A stretch of 64,000 bases of DNA. Source: CAZWUW01 sp964636895. Lineage in GTDB: Bacteria; Bacillota; Thermincolia; Thermincolales; CAZWUW01. Shown here in pieces: positions 34,216-41,928 of this stretch. Position 1 is the stretch's first letter, and the number at the start of each line of letters is the position of its first letter. The stretch lies in NCBI GenBank assembly GCA_964636895.1, contig CAZWUW010000001.1:1-64000 (forward strand), written 5' to 3'. Made by a program: the position numbers and the translations under genes. The notes beneath the pieces are model-generated. The model saw only the letters and a program-made list of their open reading frames with translations, was not told where the DNA came from and searched no databases.

Positions 34216-35292
34216 ATGAAAAAAATAGTGTTTTCAACAGTTGCGGGGCTGGTCGTGCTTATCCTGATGGTACCGGCCCTGTTGGTCTGGAATACGGATG
34301 GTCGGCATTTGTCAGGTAAACCAGCAGGTAAACCAGCAGATAAATCACCGAAGATTAAAATGCTCGATTTTACTACCGGTAAAGTAACCGAAATGCCGTT
34401 GGAAACATATTTGATCGGTGTGCTGGCGGCAGAAATGCCAGCGGAGTTTTCCGAAGAAGCCTTGAAAGCGCAGGCCTTGGCTGCCCGGACTTATGCTGCC
34501 AAAAGGATGATGGTCTTTGGTGCCAACCCTAACCCCCATCACCCGCAGGCGGAGGTCTGTAACAACCCCGCGCATTGTCAGGCCTGGATATCGCAGGACG
34601 AAATGCGGAGCCGCTGGGGGAAGCTTAAGTATCCGCTATATTATTACAAGCTTCGCCGGGCTGTAACAGCTACCAGTGGACAGGTGCTGACCTATGCCGG
34701 CCAACTGATAGACCCGGTTTACCACGGTTCCTGCGGCGGGCTAGGGACAGAAAATGCCGGCGAGGTCTGGGGCCGCGATGTTCCATATCTGCAAAGTGTC
34801 TCATGTAAGTGGGAGGAAGACAATCCAAAAAACCGGGTGGAACAAAATATGGCGTTAAAGGAAGTAATGCGCAGGTTGGCGGCAATACCGGCTAATGAGG
34901 GCGAAGCGGCAAAGGGCGCGGCCGATGCAAAGGGCGGTGTCGGTGCAAAGGGCGGTGTCGGTGCAAAGGGCGCTGCCGATGCAAAGGGCGGTACCGGGAC
35001 GGCAGATGTCCCCGTATTCAGTATGTTGTCCCGAACTGCTGCCGGCAGGCTGAAGGAAGTCAGAATGGGTGAGCGGGTGATCGCCGGCAGGGATTTCCGA
35101 AGTGCGCTGGGCCTTAGCTCCACCCTGATTTCCTGGCAAATTGCCGGTGATACGGTATATTTTAAAACCCGGGGCAAAGGACACGGGGCGGGCCTGTGTC
35201 AATACGGCGCCGACGGCATGGCCCAAAACGGCCAAAAATACCTGGAAATAGTTCGTCATTACTACCGGGGAGCAGTGGTAAAAAAACTATGA
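34216..35292 (+). CDS. spoIID: Stage II sporulation protein D with an 18-bp-repeat insertion
   Basis: 358 residues. After one N-terminal membrane helix (~5-24), the SpoIID/LytB domain has PLETYLIGVLAAEMPAEFSEEALKAQALAARTYA (over two segments) with the catalytic glutamate, YHGSCGGLGTENAGEVWG, and GKGHGAGLCQYGADGMAQNG. It is a lytic transglycosylase that thins peptidoglycan during engulfment, with SpoIIM and SpoIIP. Residues ~232-261 are a run of AKGGVG / AKGAAD units coded by five 18-bp repeats, inserted in a loop of the domain. In B. subtilis spoIIQ follows; here spoIIID comes next. Confidence 0.93.
   Translation: MKKIVFSTVAGLVVLILMVPALLVWNTDGRHLSGKPAGKPADKSPKIKMLDFTTGKVTEMPLETYLIGVLAAEMPAEFSEEALKAQALAARTYAAKRMMVFGANPNPHHPQAEVCNNPAHCQAWISQDEMRSRWGKLKYPLYYYKLRRAVTATSGQVLTYAGQLIDPVYHGSCGGLGTENAGEVWGRDVPYLQSVSCKWEEDNPKNRVEQNMALKEVMRRLAAIPANEGEAAKGAADAKGGVGAKGGVGAKGAADAKGGTGTADVPVFSMLSRTAAGRLKEVRMGERVIAGRDFRSALGLSSTLISWQIAGDTVYFKTRGKGHGAGLCQYGADGMAQNGQKYLEIVRHYYRGAVVKKL
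34315..34338 (+). repeat. 12-bp tandem duplication in spoIID N-terminal linker
   Basis: GGTAAACCAGCA twice in a row, encoding GKPA GKPA just after the membrane helix. Confidence 0.8.
34909..34998 (+). repeat. 18-bp in-frame tandem repeat, five units, in spoIID
   Basis: Units begin GCAAAGGGCG at 34909, 34927, 34945, 34963 and 34981. Units 2 and 3 are identical. They encode alanine/glycine/lysine loops within the SpoIID domain. Confidence 0.92.
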
Positions 35293-35302
35293 GCAGCAAG
35301 TG

Positions 35303-35328
35303 CGGGCGGCAAAACGCCGCTTTTTTTT
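35303..35328 (+). terminator. Intrinsic terminator after spoIID
   Basis: Short stem GCGGC / GCCGC with loop AAAAC and eight T. Confidence 0.7.
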
Positions 35329-35389
35329 CTGCATTTATTGGGATACCCCGCATATATATTTATTAGTAAATTAGCGGGGAGGTTAAACC

Positions 35390-35644
35390 ATGCAAGATTA
35401 TATTCGGAAACGGGTTTTGGAGATTAGTGAATATATTCTGGAATCAAAAGCGACCGTCCGCCAGGCCGCAACTGTTTTCGGCGTAAGTAAAAGCACAGTA
35501 CATAAGGACATGACCGAGCGATTGCCGGGCATTAACAAGCGCGTGGCGAATAAGATAAAAGATATCCTGGAGTACAACAAATCGGAACGGCACCTTAGAG
35601 GGGGCGAAGCCACCCGAAAAAAATATCAGGAAATGGTAGAATAG
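35390..35644 (+). CDS. spoIIID: Sporulation transcription factor SpoIIID
   Basis: 84 residues, the normal size. A helix-turn-helix (VRQAATVFGVSKSTVHKDMTERL, over two segments) and a basic C-terminal helix (GGEATRKKYQEMVE) are seen. SpoIIID is a mother-cell regulator that acts after sigma-E. GCGGGGAGG lies before ATG. A weak sigma-E-like pair, GCATTTA and CATATATA 13 nt apart, lies at 35331-35358, but it is not convincing. Order spoIIID-mbl-flhO-flhP is as in B. subtilis. Confidence 0.96.
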   Translation: MQDYIRKRVLEISEYILESKATVRQAATVFGVSKSTVHKDMTERLPGINKRVANKIKDILEYNKSERHLRGGEATRKKYQEMVE

Positions 35645-35763
35645 GGAACAAAAAAGAGGATTTTCCTCTATCATGTAGAATAATATCTTCAAGTATGCTG
35701 TTGGCATTTTTTTCTATGCTGCATTGTACAGATAAAGGATACTTGAAAGGGGAAAAACCTTAC

Positions 35764-36792
35764 ATGTTTTGGTTCGGGCAAGATATCGGCATTGACCTGG
35801 GAACTGCCAGTGTATTTGTGTTTGTAAAGGGTAAAGGCATTGTGTTACAGGAGCCTTCCGTGGTGGCCATAGATAAAGACTCCGGACAAATTATTGCTAT
35901 CGGTGAGGATGCTCGCCGTATGCTTGGGCGAACCCCAGGCAACATTGTAGCCACCCGGCCGCTCAGAGAAGGTGTAATTGCAGATTATGACATGACAGAA
36001 AAAATGCTGCGATATTTTATTAACAAATCCTGCGGGCGCAGTTTCATTTTCCGACCCCGGATCATGGTCTGTATTCCATCCGGTGTAACCGGCGTGGAGG
36101 AACGGGCTGTCCGCCAGGCTGCATTACAGGCCGGCGCGAGACAGGCGCATCTCATTGAAGAACCTTTGGCTGCCGCTTTAGGTGCCGGACTGGATATTTC
36201 TGAACCCAGCGGGAGCATGGTGCTAGACATCGGTGGCGGGACTACCGATGTTGCTGTGCTTTCTCTTGGCGGCATTGTGACCAGTGAATCGTTACGGGTC
36301 GGCGGGGACAAGTTTGATGAAGCAATAGTACGGTTTATCCGGCGGGAATTCAATCTGATGATTGGGGAACGTACGGCCGAAGAACTGAAAATCAACATTG
36401 GCACTGCTTATCCGCAAGGCCGGACCACTGATAATACCATGGATATCAGAGGTCGGGATTTGGTTACCGGCCTGCCCAAGACCATCAGCGTGACCAGTCA
36501 GCAATCCTATGAAGCCATGCAGGAGTCCATTGAAGCCGTAGTGAGCGCTGTTAAGGAAGTCCTGGAACGGACTCCCCCGGAACTGTCCGCCGATATTATC
36601 AACAAAGGCATTGTGATGACCGGTGGCGGCGCATTATTAAACGGCCTGGCCACTTTAATCAGTAAAGAGACGGAGCTGCCTGTGCATGTTGCCGACGATG
36701 CTTTATCCTGTGTTGCGCTTGGCACCGGCAAGGCCCTGTCGATGATTGATAGATTACCAACCGGCAATAAGCTGGCCAAAAAAGTTATCTAA
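35764..36792 (+). CDS. mbl: Rod-shape cytoskeletal protein Mbl/MreB
   Basis: 342 residues from ATG 35764 (AAAGGGGAAA upstream). The actin-like ATPase motifs DIGIDLGTASVFVFVKGKG, DIGGGTTDVAVLSLGG and TGGGALLNGLATLI are present. It organises side-wall peptidoglycan synthesis. Position next to spoIIID identifies it as Mbl more than MreB, which normally sits with mreCD. Complete length. Confidence 0.93.
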   Translation: MFWFGQDIGIDLGTASVFVFVKGKGIVLQEPSVVAIDKDSGQIIAIGEDARRMLGRTPGNIVATRPLREGVIADYDMTEKMLRYFINKSCGRSFIFRPRIMVCIPSGVTGVEERAVRQAALQAGARQAHLIEEPLAAALGAGLDISEPSGSMVLDIGGGTTDVAVLSLGGIVTSESLRVGGDKFDEAIVRFIRREFNLMIGERTAEELKINIGTAYPQGRTTDNTMDIRGRDLVTGLPKTISVTSQQSYEAMQESIEAVVSAVKEVLERTPPELSADIINKGIVMTGGGALLNGLATLISKETELPVHVADDALSCVALGTGKALSMIDRLPTGNKLAKKVI

Positions 36793-36872
36793 TCACTGGC
36801 AGCCGTTAGGCTCCGATAAATATTAGGCAGTCGCAAAAATATTTGAAAAAATGTTTAAGGGAGGTGAATTAT

Positions 36873-37652
36873 ATGATCAGAGGCTTGTATACGTCCGCAT
36901 CCGGCATGCTGGCGGAGGCGGCGCGTAATGATGTGGCGTCCAACAACCTGGCTAATGTCAATACCACCGGCTACAAAAAAGAAACCACAGTCATGGCTTC
37001 TTTTCCAGACATGCTGCTGATGCGGGTAAATGACCGGAAGAAAGAGGAGATTCGGAATCCGTTTGTGGGGACTCTGGGTACCGGTGTGCTGGTGGATGAA
37101 GTGTTGACTTCCCATGCCCAGGGGCAGTTGAAGGAGAGCAGCAGCGCATTTGACCTGGCCATTGTAGGTGGTGGATATTTTGCCATAGAAACTCCGGCAG
37201 GCGAACGGTATACCCGGAACGGTAATTTTACACTAAGTCAGGACGGTTACCTGGTAACTAATCAGGGCTATTTTGTATTGGGACAAGCCGGTCGTATCAG
37301 GGCTGTCGATAATGACAACAAAGTAGTTAATATGAAGGACTTTATGGTTGACGGCAGCGGCAATGTCTCGGTTAACGGTCAGCGCATAGATACCCTGCGG
37401 CTGGTTGCCTTTGATAACCCGGCAAAACAGCTCACCAAACAAGGCGATTCGCTTTTTGTCGCAGCGGGACAGGGTAATCAGGCGGCAGCCCAGGTGCTGC
37501 AAAATTTTGTGGAGACGTCAAACATTAACCCAATTACGGAAATGGTGGATTTAATCACCATTATGCGCTCCTACGAAGCTAATCAGAAAGCCATCCAGGC
37601 TCATGACCGTACCCTGGAACAAGTTATCAATGACGTAGGCAGGATAAAATAA
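36873..37652 (+). CDS. flhO: Flagellar hook-basal body protein FlhO (FlgF/FlgG family)
   Basis: 259 residues from ATG 36873 (AAGGGAGGTGA upstream). The N-terminal MIRGLYTSASGMLAEAARNDVASNNLANVNTTGYKK (two segments) and the C-terminal NPITEMVDLITIMRSYEANQKAIQAHD (two segments) are the paired rod/hook helices; the middle is the beta domain. It forms part of the distal rod. Separated from main flagellar operons, in the same place as B. subtilis flhO. Confidence 0.93.
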   Translation: MIRGLYTSASGMLAEAARNDVASNNLANVNTTGYKKETTVMASFPDMLLMRVNDRKKEEIRNPFVGTLGTGVLVDEVLTSHAQGQLKESSSAFDLAIVGGGYFAIETPAGERYTRNGNFTLSQDGYLVTNQGYFVLGQAGRIRAVDNDNKVVNMKDFMVDGSGNVSVNGQRIDTLRLVAFDNPAKQLTKQGDSLFVAAGQGNQAAAQVLQNFVETSNINPITEMVDLITIMRSYEANQKAIQAHDRTLEQVINDVGRIK

Positions 37653-37710
37653 AAGAGGCCGGACCGCAGCGCGGAAGCCTCTTGGAGGTCACGGATCGAT
37701 TGAAGTGACC
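37653..37710 (+). other. Two adjacent hairpins between flhO and flhP
   Basis: First stem AAGAGGC (37653-37659) / GCCTCTT (37677-37683); second GGTCAC / GTGACC (37687-37710). Neither has a T run. They may shape the mRNA in the flhO-flhP gap. Confidence 0.5.
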
Positions 37711-37769
37711 TGAGAATACGTAAGCAGACAATGCTGATAGTGGGCGGCGCTGCTTGAAGGAGGTCTATT

Positions 37770-38543
37770 ATGATACGGGCGTTATGGTCAGCAAGCTCGG
37801 GAATGGTTGCGCAGCAAATGAATATGGATAATATCGCCAACAACCTGGCTAACATCAATACTACCGGTTACAAAAAGAGCAAAGTAGAGTTTCAGGACTT
37901 GGTTTATGCTGAAATGAGGGCACCGGGTACCCGGAACCTGCGGGGGGCTGCGGTACCCACCGGCTTCCAGGTGGGCCACGGGGTGATGCCGGCAGCCAAC
38001 AAAGCAGTTTTTGAGCAGGGGCCGCTGCAGGAGACGGGGAATCCGCTGGATCTTGCTATTAACGGTAACGGGTTTTTTGGGGTGCAAATGCCAGACGGTG
38101 AAACGGGCTATACCAGAGACGGCGCCTTTCGTTTTGACGGCGCCGGGCAGCTGGTGAATAATTCCGGTTATCTGGTCTTGTCTGCGGACGGACAACCAAT
38201 TAAGGTTAATGATACAACCGCTGCGGCCATTAACCGGGGCGGTGAGGTTTTGGAAAATGACCAGGTGGTCGGCCGTATTGGCATATTCAGCTTTAATAAT
38301 CCGGCCGAGCTTAACCGGGCCGGCAACAACCTGTATACCGACACTGATAATTCGGGTGCGGCCGGAGAGGCTGATGCAGGCGGATATACTATTCTCACCG
38401 GCGCGCTGGAAACTGCCAATGTGCATATTGCCGAGGAAATGACCACGATGATGATTGCTCAGCGGGGTTACGAATTGAATTCCCGGGCCATCAGAACCGC
38501 GGACGAAATGCTGGGGCAGGCCAATGCGCTTCTTAGGCGCTAA
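37770..38543 (+). CDS. flhP: Flagellar hook-basal body protein FlhP (FlgG family)
   Basis: 257 residues. MIRALWSASSGMVAQQMNMDNIANNLANINTTGYKKSKVEFQDLVY begins the N-terminal rod helix (quoted in parts), and ETANVHIAEEMTTMMIAQRGYELNSRAIRTADEML (in parts) ends it. The canonical FlgG length (about 260) is kept. It is the paralog partner of flhO. GAAGGAGGTC precedes ATG. Confidence 0.93.
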   Translation: MIRALWSASSGMVAQQMNMDNIANNLANINTTGYKKSKVEFQDLVYAEMRAPGTRNLRGAAVPTGFQVGHGVMPAANKAVFEQGPLQETGNPLDLAINGNGFFGVQMPDGETGYTRDGAFRFDGAGQLVNNSGYLVLSADGQPIKVNDTTAAAINRGGEVLENDQVVGRIGIFSFNNPAELNRAGNNLYTDTDNSGAAGEADAGGYTILTGALETANVHIAEEMTTMMIAQRGYELNSRAIRTADEMLGQANALLRR

Positions 38544-38574
38544 TTAAGGCAGACAACGGAAGGGCGTGATAGGC

Positions 38575-39003
38575 TTGAAAATCGGTGATATCAGCAGTTT
38601 TGCCGGCGCCGGTTTAGCTGCCCAAAATGGTACTGAACAGGTGAGCGCCGCCCGGGACCGGGAGTTTCAGAAGTTTTTGGATAAAGCTGCCGACCTGTCG
38701 TCAGCAGCCCGCAAGTCAAACGATAAGCTGGAAGCGGACAGGCGGTTGGCGGACAGTCAGCCAGCGGCTAGTCAGTTAGCGGACAGGCAGCTAAAGGAGG
38801 CTGCCAACCAGTTCGAAGCCCTGTTTATATTTCAAATGCTGCAGCGCATGCGTGCTACCGTAATGAAAGGCGGCTTGCTGGAAGAAAGCATGGGTGAACA
38901 GGTTTTCCGGGGCATGCTGGACCAGGAGTACACTATGAAAATGGCTGAAGCCGGCAACCTGGGCCTGGCCGAAATGATATATGAGCAACTAAAGCAGAAA
39001 TAA
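38575..39003 (+). CDS. FlgJ-type rod-binding protein (no muramidase domain)
   Basis: 142 residues from TTG 38575 (GTG 38566 possible, but too close to GGAAGGG). The C-terminal half AANQFEALFIFQMLQRMRATV, GLLEESMGEQVFRGMLDQEY and MAEAGNLGLAEMIYEQL is the rod-binding domain of FlgJ. The peptidoglycan hydrolase domain found in proteobacterial FlgJ is absent, as is normal in Firmicutes. The N-terminal half is a flexible alanine/serine/glutamine region with repeated LADxQxA units. Confidence 0.85.
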   Translation: MKIGDISSFAGAGLAAQNGTEQVSAARDREFQKFLDKAADLSSAARKSNDKLEADRRLADSQPAASQLADRQLKEAANQFEALFIFQMLQRMRATVMKGGLLEESMGEQVFRGMLDQEYTMKMAEAGNLGLAEMIYEQLKQK

Positions 39004-39008
39004 CAATT

Positions 39009-39066
39009 CAGGCTACCGGCAAAATTGAAGTACACTTCAATTTTGCCGGTAGCCTGGTCGGTTTTT
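39009..39066 (+). terminator. Perfect 23-bp inverted repeat with T run after the FlgJ-type gene
   Basis: Left arm 39009-39031 and right arm 39034-39056 are exact reverse complements separated by only 2 nt (CAGGCTACCGGC... mirrored by ...GCCGGTAGCCTG), followed by GTCGGTTTTTT. Confidence 0.9.
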
Positions 39067-39126
39067 TGTATGTTTCTTCCTCCCCCGGTCAATAATATGT
39101 AATGTTTGACCAAAGGAGGGCTTTTT

Positions 39127-40083
39127 GTGAAACGGCAAACACTTAAGACACCAATTGTTATTTCAGGAATATTTCTTGTTACGTTATTGGCTATTTTGGC
39201 AACCCTGTTTTATCAGCTGGCGAAGCCGGACATAAGCAGGCTGCAAAAGCATACTGGCGCCTTGCCAGTGCAGGTGGTACCGCCGGTGCAGGTGGTGCCG
39301 CCGCTGGCCGGACACTGGCTCAGAACCGCCGCCGACCAGGTACCGGCAAGCCCGCAGATGAAGACTGCGCAGCTTAGCCGCGGCAATCGGCCGCAGGATT
39401 ACGGCAGCACAGCATATATGCCGGCGGACCGCCGGCCGGAACGGTATATGAACCGCGCCACCGATAATATCAACGTTATGTATGTTTGGACTGACGGGCC
39501 GCAGCTTAAGGTCATTTCTGTTACCACCTTCAATAAAAAGACGCGGCAGACGGCAATTATGGTCATCCCTTTGCATACCCGCACCGGCCGCGGTGACAAC
39601 ACCATTGCCGACCTGTACCGGACAGAAGGCCGGCCGGGGGTGCGCAAGTTCCTGGAGCAGCAGCTGGAAATCAGCATACCAAATTTTGTTCGCGTAAATC
39701 AGGAAGCCCTGCGTAAGCTGAGCGACCTTATTGGTCCCTTTGATATTAACGGTGAAACGGTGACCATGGCCAATGCCTTTGAGCAGACGGCCGCCGGCGC
39801 CCGGGCCGACGATCGGGAAATTGTCAAGGCGGTCGGGGCAAGGGTGCTGACACCGGCTACGCTTCTGAAGGTGCCCCGTCTATTATGGATTTTTAACCAT
39901 GATATTAAGACTAACTTCTCAACTGAGGAAATGATTGAAATGTTTCATTTAAGCCGCCGTCTGGACCTGGGGGAAATGCGGAAAATTACTTTGCCCGGTA
40001 CGGAGTATGCCGGCGCTGACCGGCCATATCTATTTGTCTTTAATGAAACATGGAAAAACATTATCTATGATGTGACACGGTAA
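39127..40083 (+). CDS. Divergent LytR-CpsA-Psr-like membrane protein
   Basis: 318 residues from GTG 39127 (AAAGGAGGG 7 nt upstream). One N-terminal membrane helix (~10-33), an 18-bp-repeat-coded VQVVPP VQVVPP linker, then a domain whose pattern (NVMYVWTDGPQLKVISVTTFNKKTRQTAIMVIPLHTRT and IPNFVRVNQEALRKLSDLIGPFDING, each in parts) follows LCP proteins. Several residues that LCP phosphotransferases use are missing: no LGxD...R near the start, no RSDT, and IPLHTR in place of IPRDTR. It may be an inactive or regulatory paralog of the LCP at 41929. Confidence 0.6.
   Translation: MKRQTLKTPIVISGIFLVTLLAILATLFYQLAKPDISRLQKHTGALPVQVVPPVQVVPPLAGHWLRTAADQVPASPQMKTAQLSRGNRPQDYGSTAYMPADRRPERYMNRATDNINVMYVWTDGPQLKVISVTTFNKKTRQTAIMVIPLHTRTGRGDNTIADLYRTEGRPGVRKFLEQQLEISIPNFVRVNQEALRKLSDLIGPFDINGETVTMANAFEQTAAGARADDREIVKAVGARVLTPATLLKVPRLLWIFNHDIKTNFSTEEMIEMFHLSRRLDLGEMRKITLPGTEYAGADRPYLFVFNETWKNIIYDVTR
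39268..39303 (+). repeat. 18-bp tandem duplication in the divergent LCP gene
   Basis: Two 18-bp units starting GTGCAGGTGGT differ at one base and encode VQVVPP twice. Confidence 0.88.
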
Positions 40084-40090
40084 AAAAATA

Positions 40091-40125
40091 AAATGTTAAT
40101 TCGTTTGCGAATTAACATTTTTTTT
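40091..40125 (+). terminator. Intrinsic terminator
   Basis: Perfect 13-bp stem AAATGTTAATTCG / CGAATTAACATTT with a 4-nt loop, then eight T. Confidence 0.92.
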
Positions 40126-40200
40126 ATTGTGGTCTGATGGCAGGATTTTTGTCGTATGTTCCCGAATCATATTGTGACAAGCCTACGAGGAGGTTGTATA

Positions 40201-40410
40201 ATGTCGAAGCGAAAGTTATTTCTCCTGGGAACCGTTTTTGTGCTTACCATGGCCGGATTTGTTTTCGGCCAAGCGGTTAATGCTGCTTTATCCAACCCGG
40301 GTTCAGCCGGAGATCCGCTGGTCACCAAAAGTTATATTGACGGGGAAGTGTCTAAACTGCAGCAGCAGATTGACAGTCTGAAGGAACAAATCGCCGGATT
40401 GAAAAAATAA
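40201..40410 (+). CDS. Small exported coiled-coil protein with PGSxxDPxVTKSY motif
   Basis: 69 residues from ATG 40201 (GAGGAGGT upstream). A signal peptide (~1-28) leaves a mature chain of about 41 residues: SNPGSAGDPLVTKSYIDGEV and a short leucine/glutamine heptad coil ending GLKK. The same PGS-DP-VTKSY element starts the mature part of the SLH protein at 41141. Probably a wall-associated oligomer; the role is unknown. Its short size and stand-alone promoter/terminator region make it easy to miss. Confidence 0.75.
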   Translation: MSKRKLFLLGTVFVLTMAGFVFGQAVNAALSNPGSAGDPLVTKSYIDGEVSKLQQQIDSLKEQIAGLKK

Positions 40411-40433
40411 TCGCTGGGCATTTTCGCCAATAA

Positions 40434-40949
40434 TCAAACCGGTCTTTTTTTCAGCAGTTCGATATCTAACTTCTGTTTGCCCATTTCTGCGGCTAATATT
40501 TCTATTTTGGTGTCGATAATATCTAATTTTTTAATTACTTCAGTCCGGAATTCTAATAATCCGCCGGTTTGTTCAAAGGTACCATTTAGTTTTTCTTCTA
40601 TTCTGTTTACAGTTTTATCTAGGATGCCAATTTTCTCGTCAACGGTATCAAACCTTTTGTCGATAGTGACGAACTTCTCGTCAACGGCATCAAACCTTTT
40701 GNNNNNNNNNNNNNNNNNNNNNNNNNNNNNNNNNNNNNNNNNNNNNNNNNNNNNNNNNNNNNNNNNNNNNNNNNNNNNNNNNNNNNNNNNNNNNNNNNNN
40801 NCGGCATCAAACCTTTTGTCGATAGTGACGAACTTCTCGTCAACGGCATCAAACCTTTTGTCGATAGCATCAAACCTTTTGTCGATAGCATCAAACTTTT
40901 CATCAAAAGAGTTAATTTTAGTAAGTATTTGATTTAATATTTCTTCCAC
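40434..40949 (-). CDS. Heptad-repeat coiled-coil protein interrupted by an assembly gap
   Basis: GTG at 40949 is preferred because AAGGAGG lies 8 nt upstream; GTG 40955 is too near. The protein is a continuous coiled coil of 7-residue units (IDKRFDA, VDEKFVT, VDEKIGI and similar), followed by a C-terminal helix with LEFRTEVIKKLDIIDTKIEILAAEM. The 100-N gap at 40702-40801 lies inside the repeat; both flanks are the same repeat in the same frame, so the real length is unknown and the coordinates cover a placeholder. No signal peptide is seen. Function unknown. Second of only two minus-strand genes. Confidence 0.7.
   Translation of the reverse strand: MEEILNQILTKINSFDEKFDAIDKRFDAIDKRFDAVDEKFVTIDKRFDAXXXXXXXXXXXXXXXXXXXXXXXXXXXXXXXXXXKRFDAVDEKFVTIDKRFDTVDEKIGILDKTVNRIEEKLNGTFEQTGGLLEFRTEVIKKLDIIDTKIEILAAEMGKQKLDIELLKKRPV
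40702..40801. other. Assembly gap (100 N)
   Basis: Exactly 100 undetermined bases, a standard placeholder of unknown true size, flanked by copies of the 21/42-bp coiled-coil repeat that likely caused the break. Confidence 0.98.
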
Positions 40950-41140
40950 CCTCACGTCCTCCTTTCCTTATGGAAAATATTTCTGCCATTGATGATTAAG
41001 TTGGTTTAATTATACCGAAAATCAAGGCAAATCACCAGCCTTTCTGCTAATTTAGCGTTAACATGTTGAGCAGAATAATGGAAGTTAATTACATTATAAC
41101 ACCGAATGTATGTTTGGTCAAGCTGCGGGAGGTCTTGATA

Positions 41141-41896
41141 ATGAAAATAAATAAATACCTGATCATAGTACCACTGTTGTTGGGGTTTTTGCTTGCCCAG
41201 GCCGGGCAGGCCGCAATCGCGCCGCCGGGCAGCAGTGCCGACCCGGTAATCACCAAAAGCTATGCCGATAAATTATTTGCTCCGCTTAATGCACAGCTTG
41301 CCGAATTGCGCGCGGAACTAGCCAAACTGAAACCTGATGCGCCGCCTGCACCGGTGTTTACCGATGTTCCCGCCAACCATTGGGCAGCCGCCAGCATCAA
41401 GCTAATGGTGGAACGGGATATCATAAAAGGCGTCAGTCCCGGCAAATTTGCGCCGGCTAACAATACCAAGCGGGCCGAGCTGGTGGTTATGCTGGTGCGG
41501 GCGCTGAACTTGGATCCGGCCAAAGCGCCGCCGGTTAAATTAAAGGATGTACCTGCAACCTATTGGGGATATCCCTATATAGCCGCTGCTTACAATGCCG
41601 GGATAATAAGCGGGGAGGTCGTTAACGGCAGCTTTCAGCCGGAGACGCCGGTAACCAGGGGAATGATGGCCAAGTGGATGGCCAAAGCCTTTCTGCTGCA
41701 GCGCAACAACGGGGCCCGGGATTTTACGGACGTACCGCCCAAATACTGGGCTTATGACCACATAATGCGGCTCGCCGACAATAAAATTACCAAAGGTTAT
41801 CCGGATAACACATTCCGGCCGGCCAATAAAATTACCCGGGCCGAGGTGTCCGTTTTTCTCGCGCTCTCAATTGATCCCGCCCGGAGAGTAAAATAA
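41141..41896 (+). CDS. SLH-domain protein with coiled-coil spacer
   Basis: 251 residues from ATG 41141 (GGGAGGTC upstream). Signal peptide (~1-26), then PPGSSADPVITKSYADKLF and a short coil (AQLAELRAELAKLKP), then three SLH domains (~70-125, ~130-185, ~190-245) with motifs FTDVPANHWAAASIKLMVER, LKDVPATYWGYPYIAAAY and FTDVPPKYWAYDHIMRLADN. SLH domains bind pyruvylated secondary cell wall polymer, so the protein is anchored to the wall. It has no other functional domain. csaB is two genes downstream. Confidence 0.9.
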   Translation: MKINKYLIIVPLLLGFLLAQAGQAAIAPPGSSADPVITKSYADKLFAPLNAQLAELRAELAKLKPDAPPAPVFTDVPANHWAAASIKLMVERDIIKGVSPGKFAPANNTKRAELVVMLVRALNLDPAKAPPVKLKDVPATYWGYPYIAAAYNAGIISGEVVNGSFQPETPVTRGMMAKWMAKAFLLQRNNGARDFTDVPPKYWAYDHIMRLADNKITKGYPDNTFRPANKITRAEVSVFLALSIDPARRVK

Positions 41897-41928
41897 TCAT
41901 TTCAACCCGACATAAAGAGGAGCAGAAT

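Noticed and set aside
35331..35358. Possible sigma-E promoter for spoIIID
   Set aside because: GCATTTA and CATATATA match only part of the consensus, and AT-rich intergenic DNA gives such hits readily.
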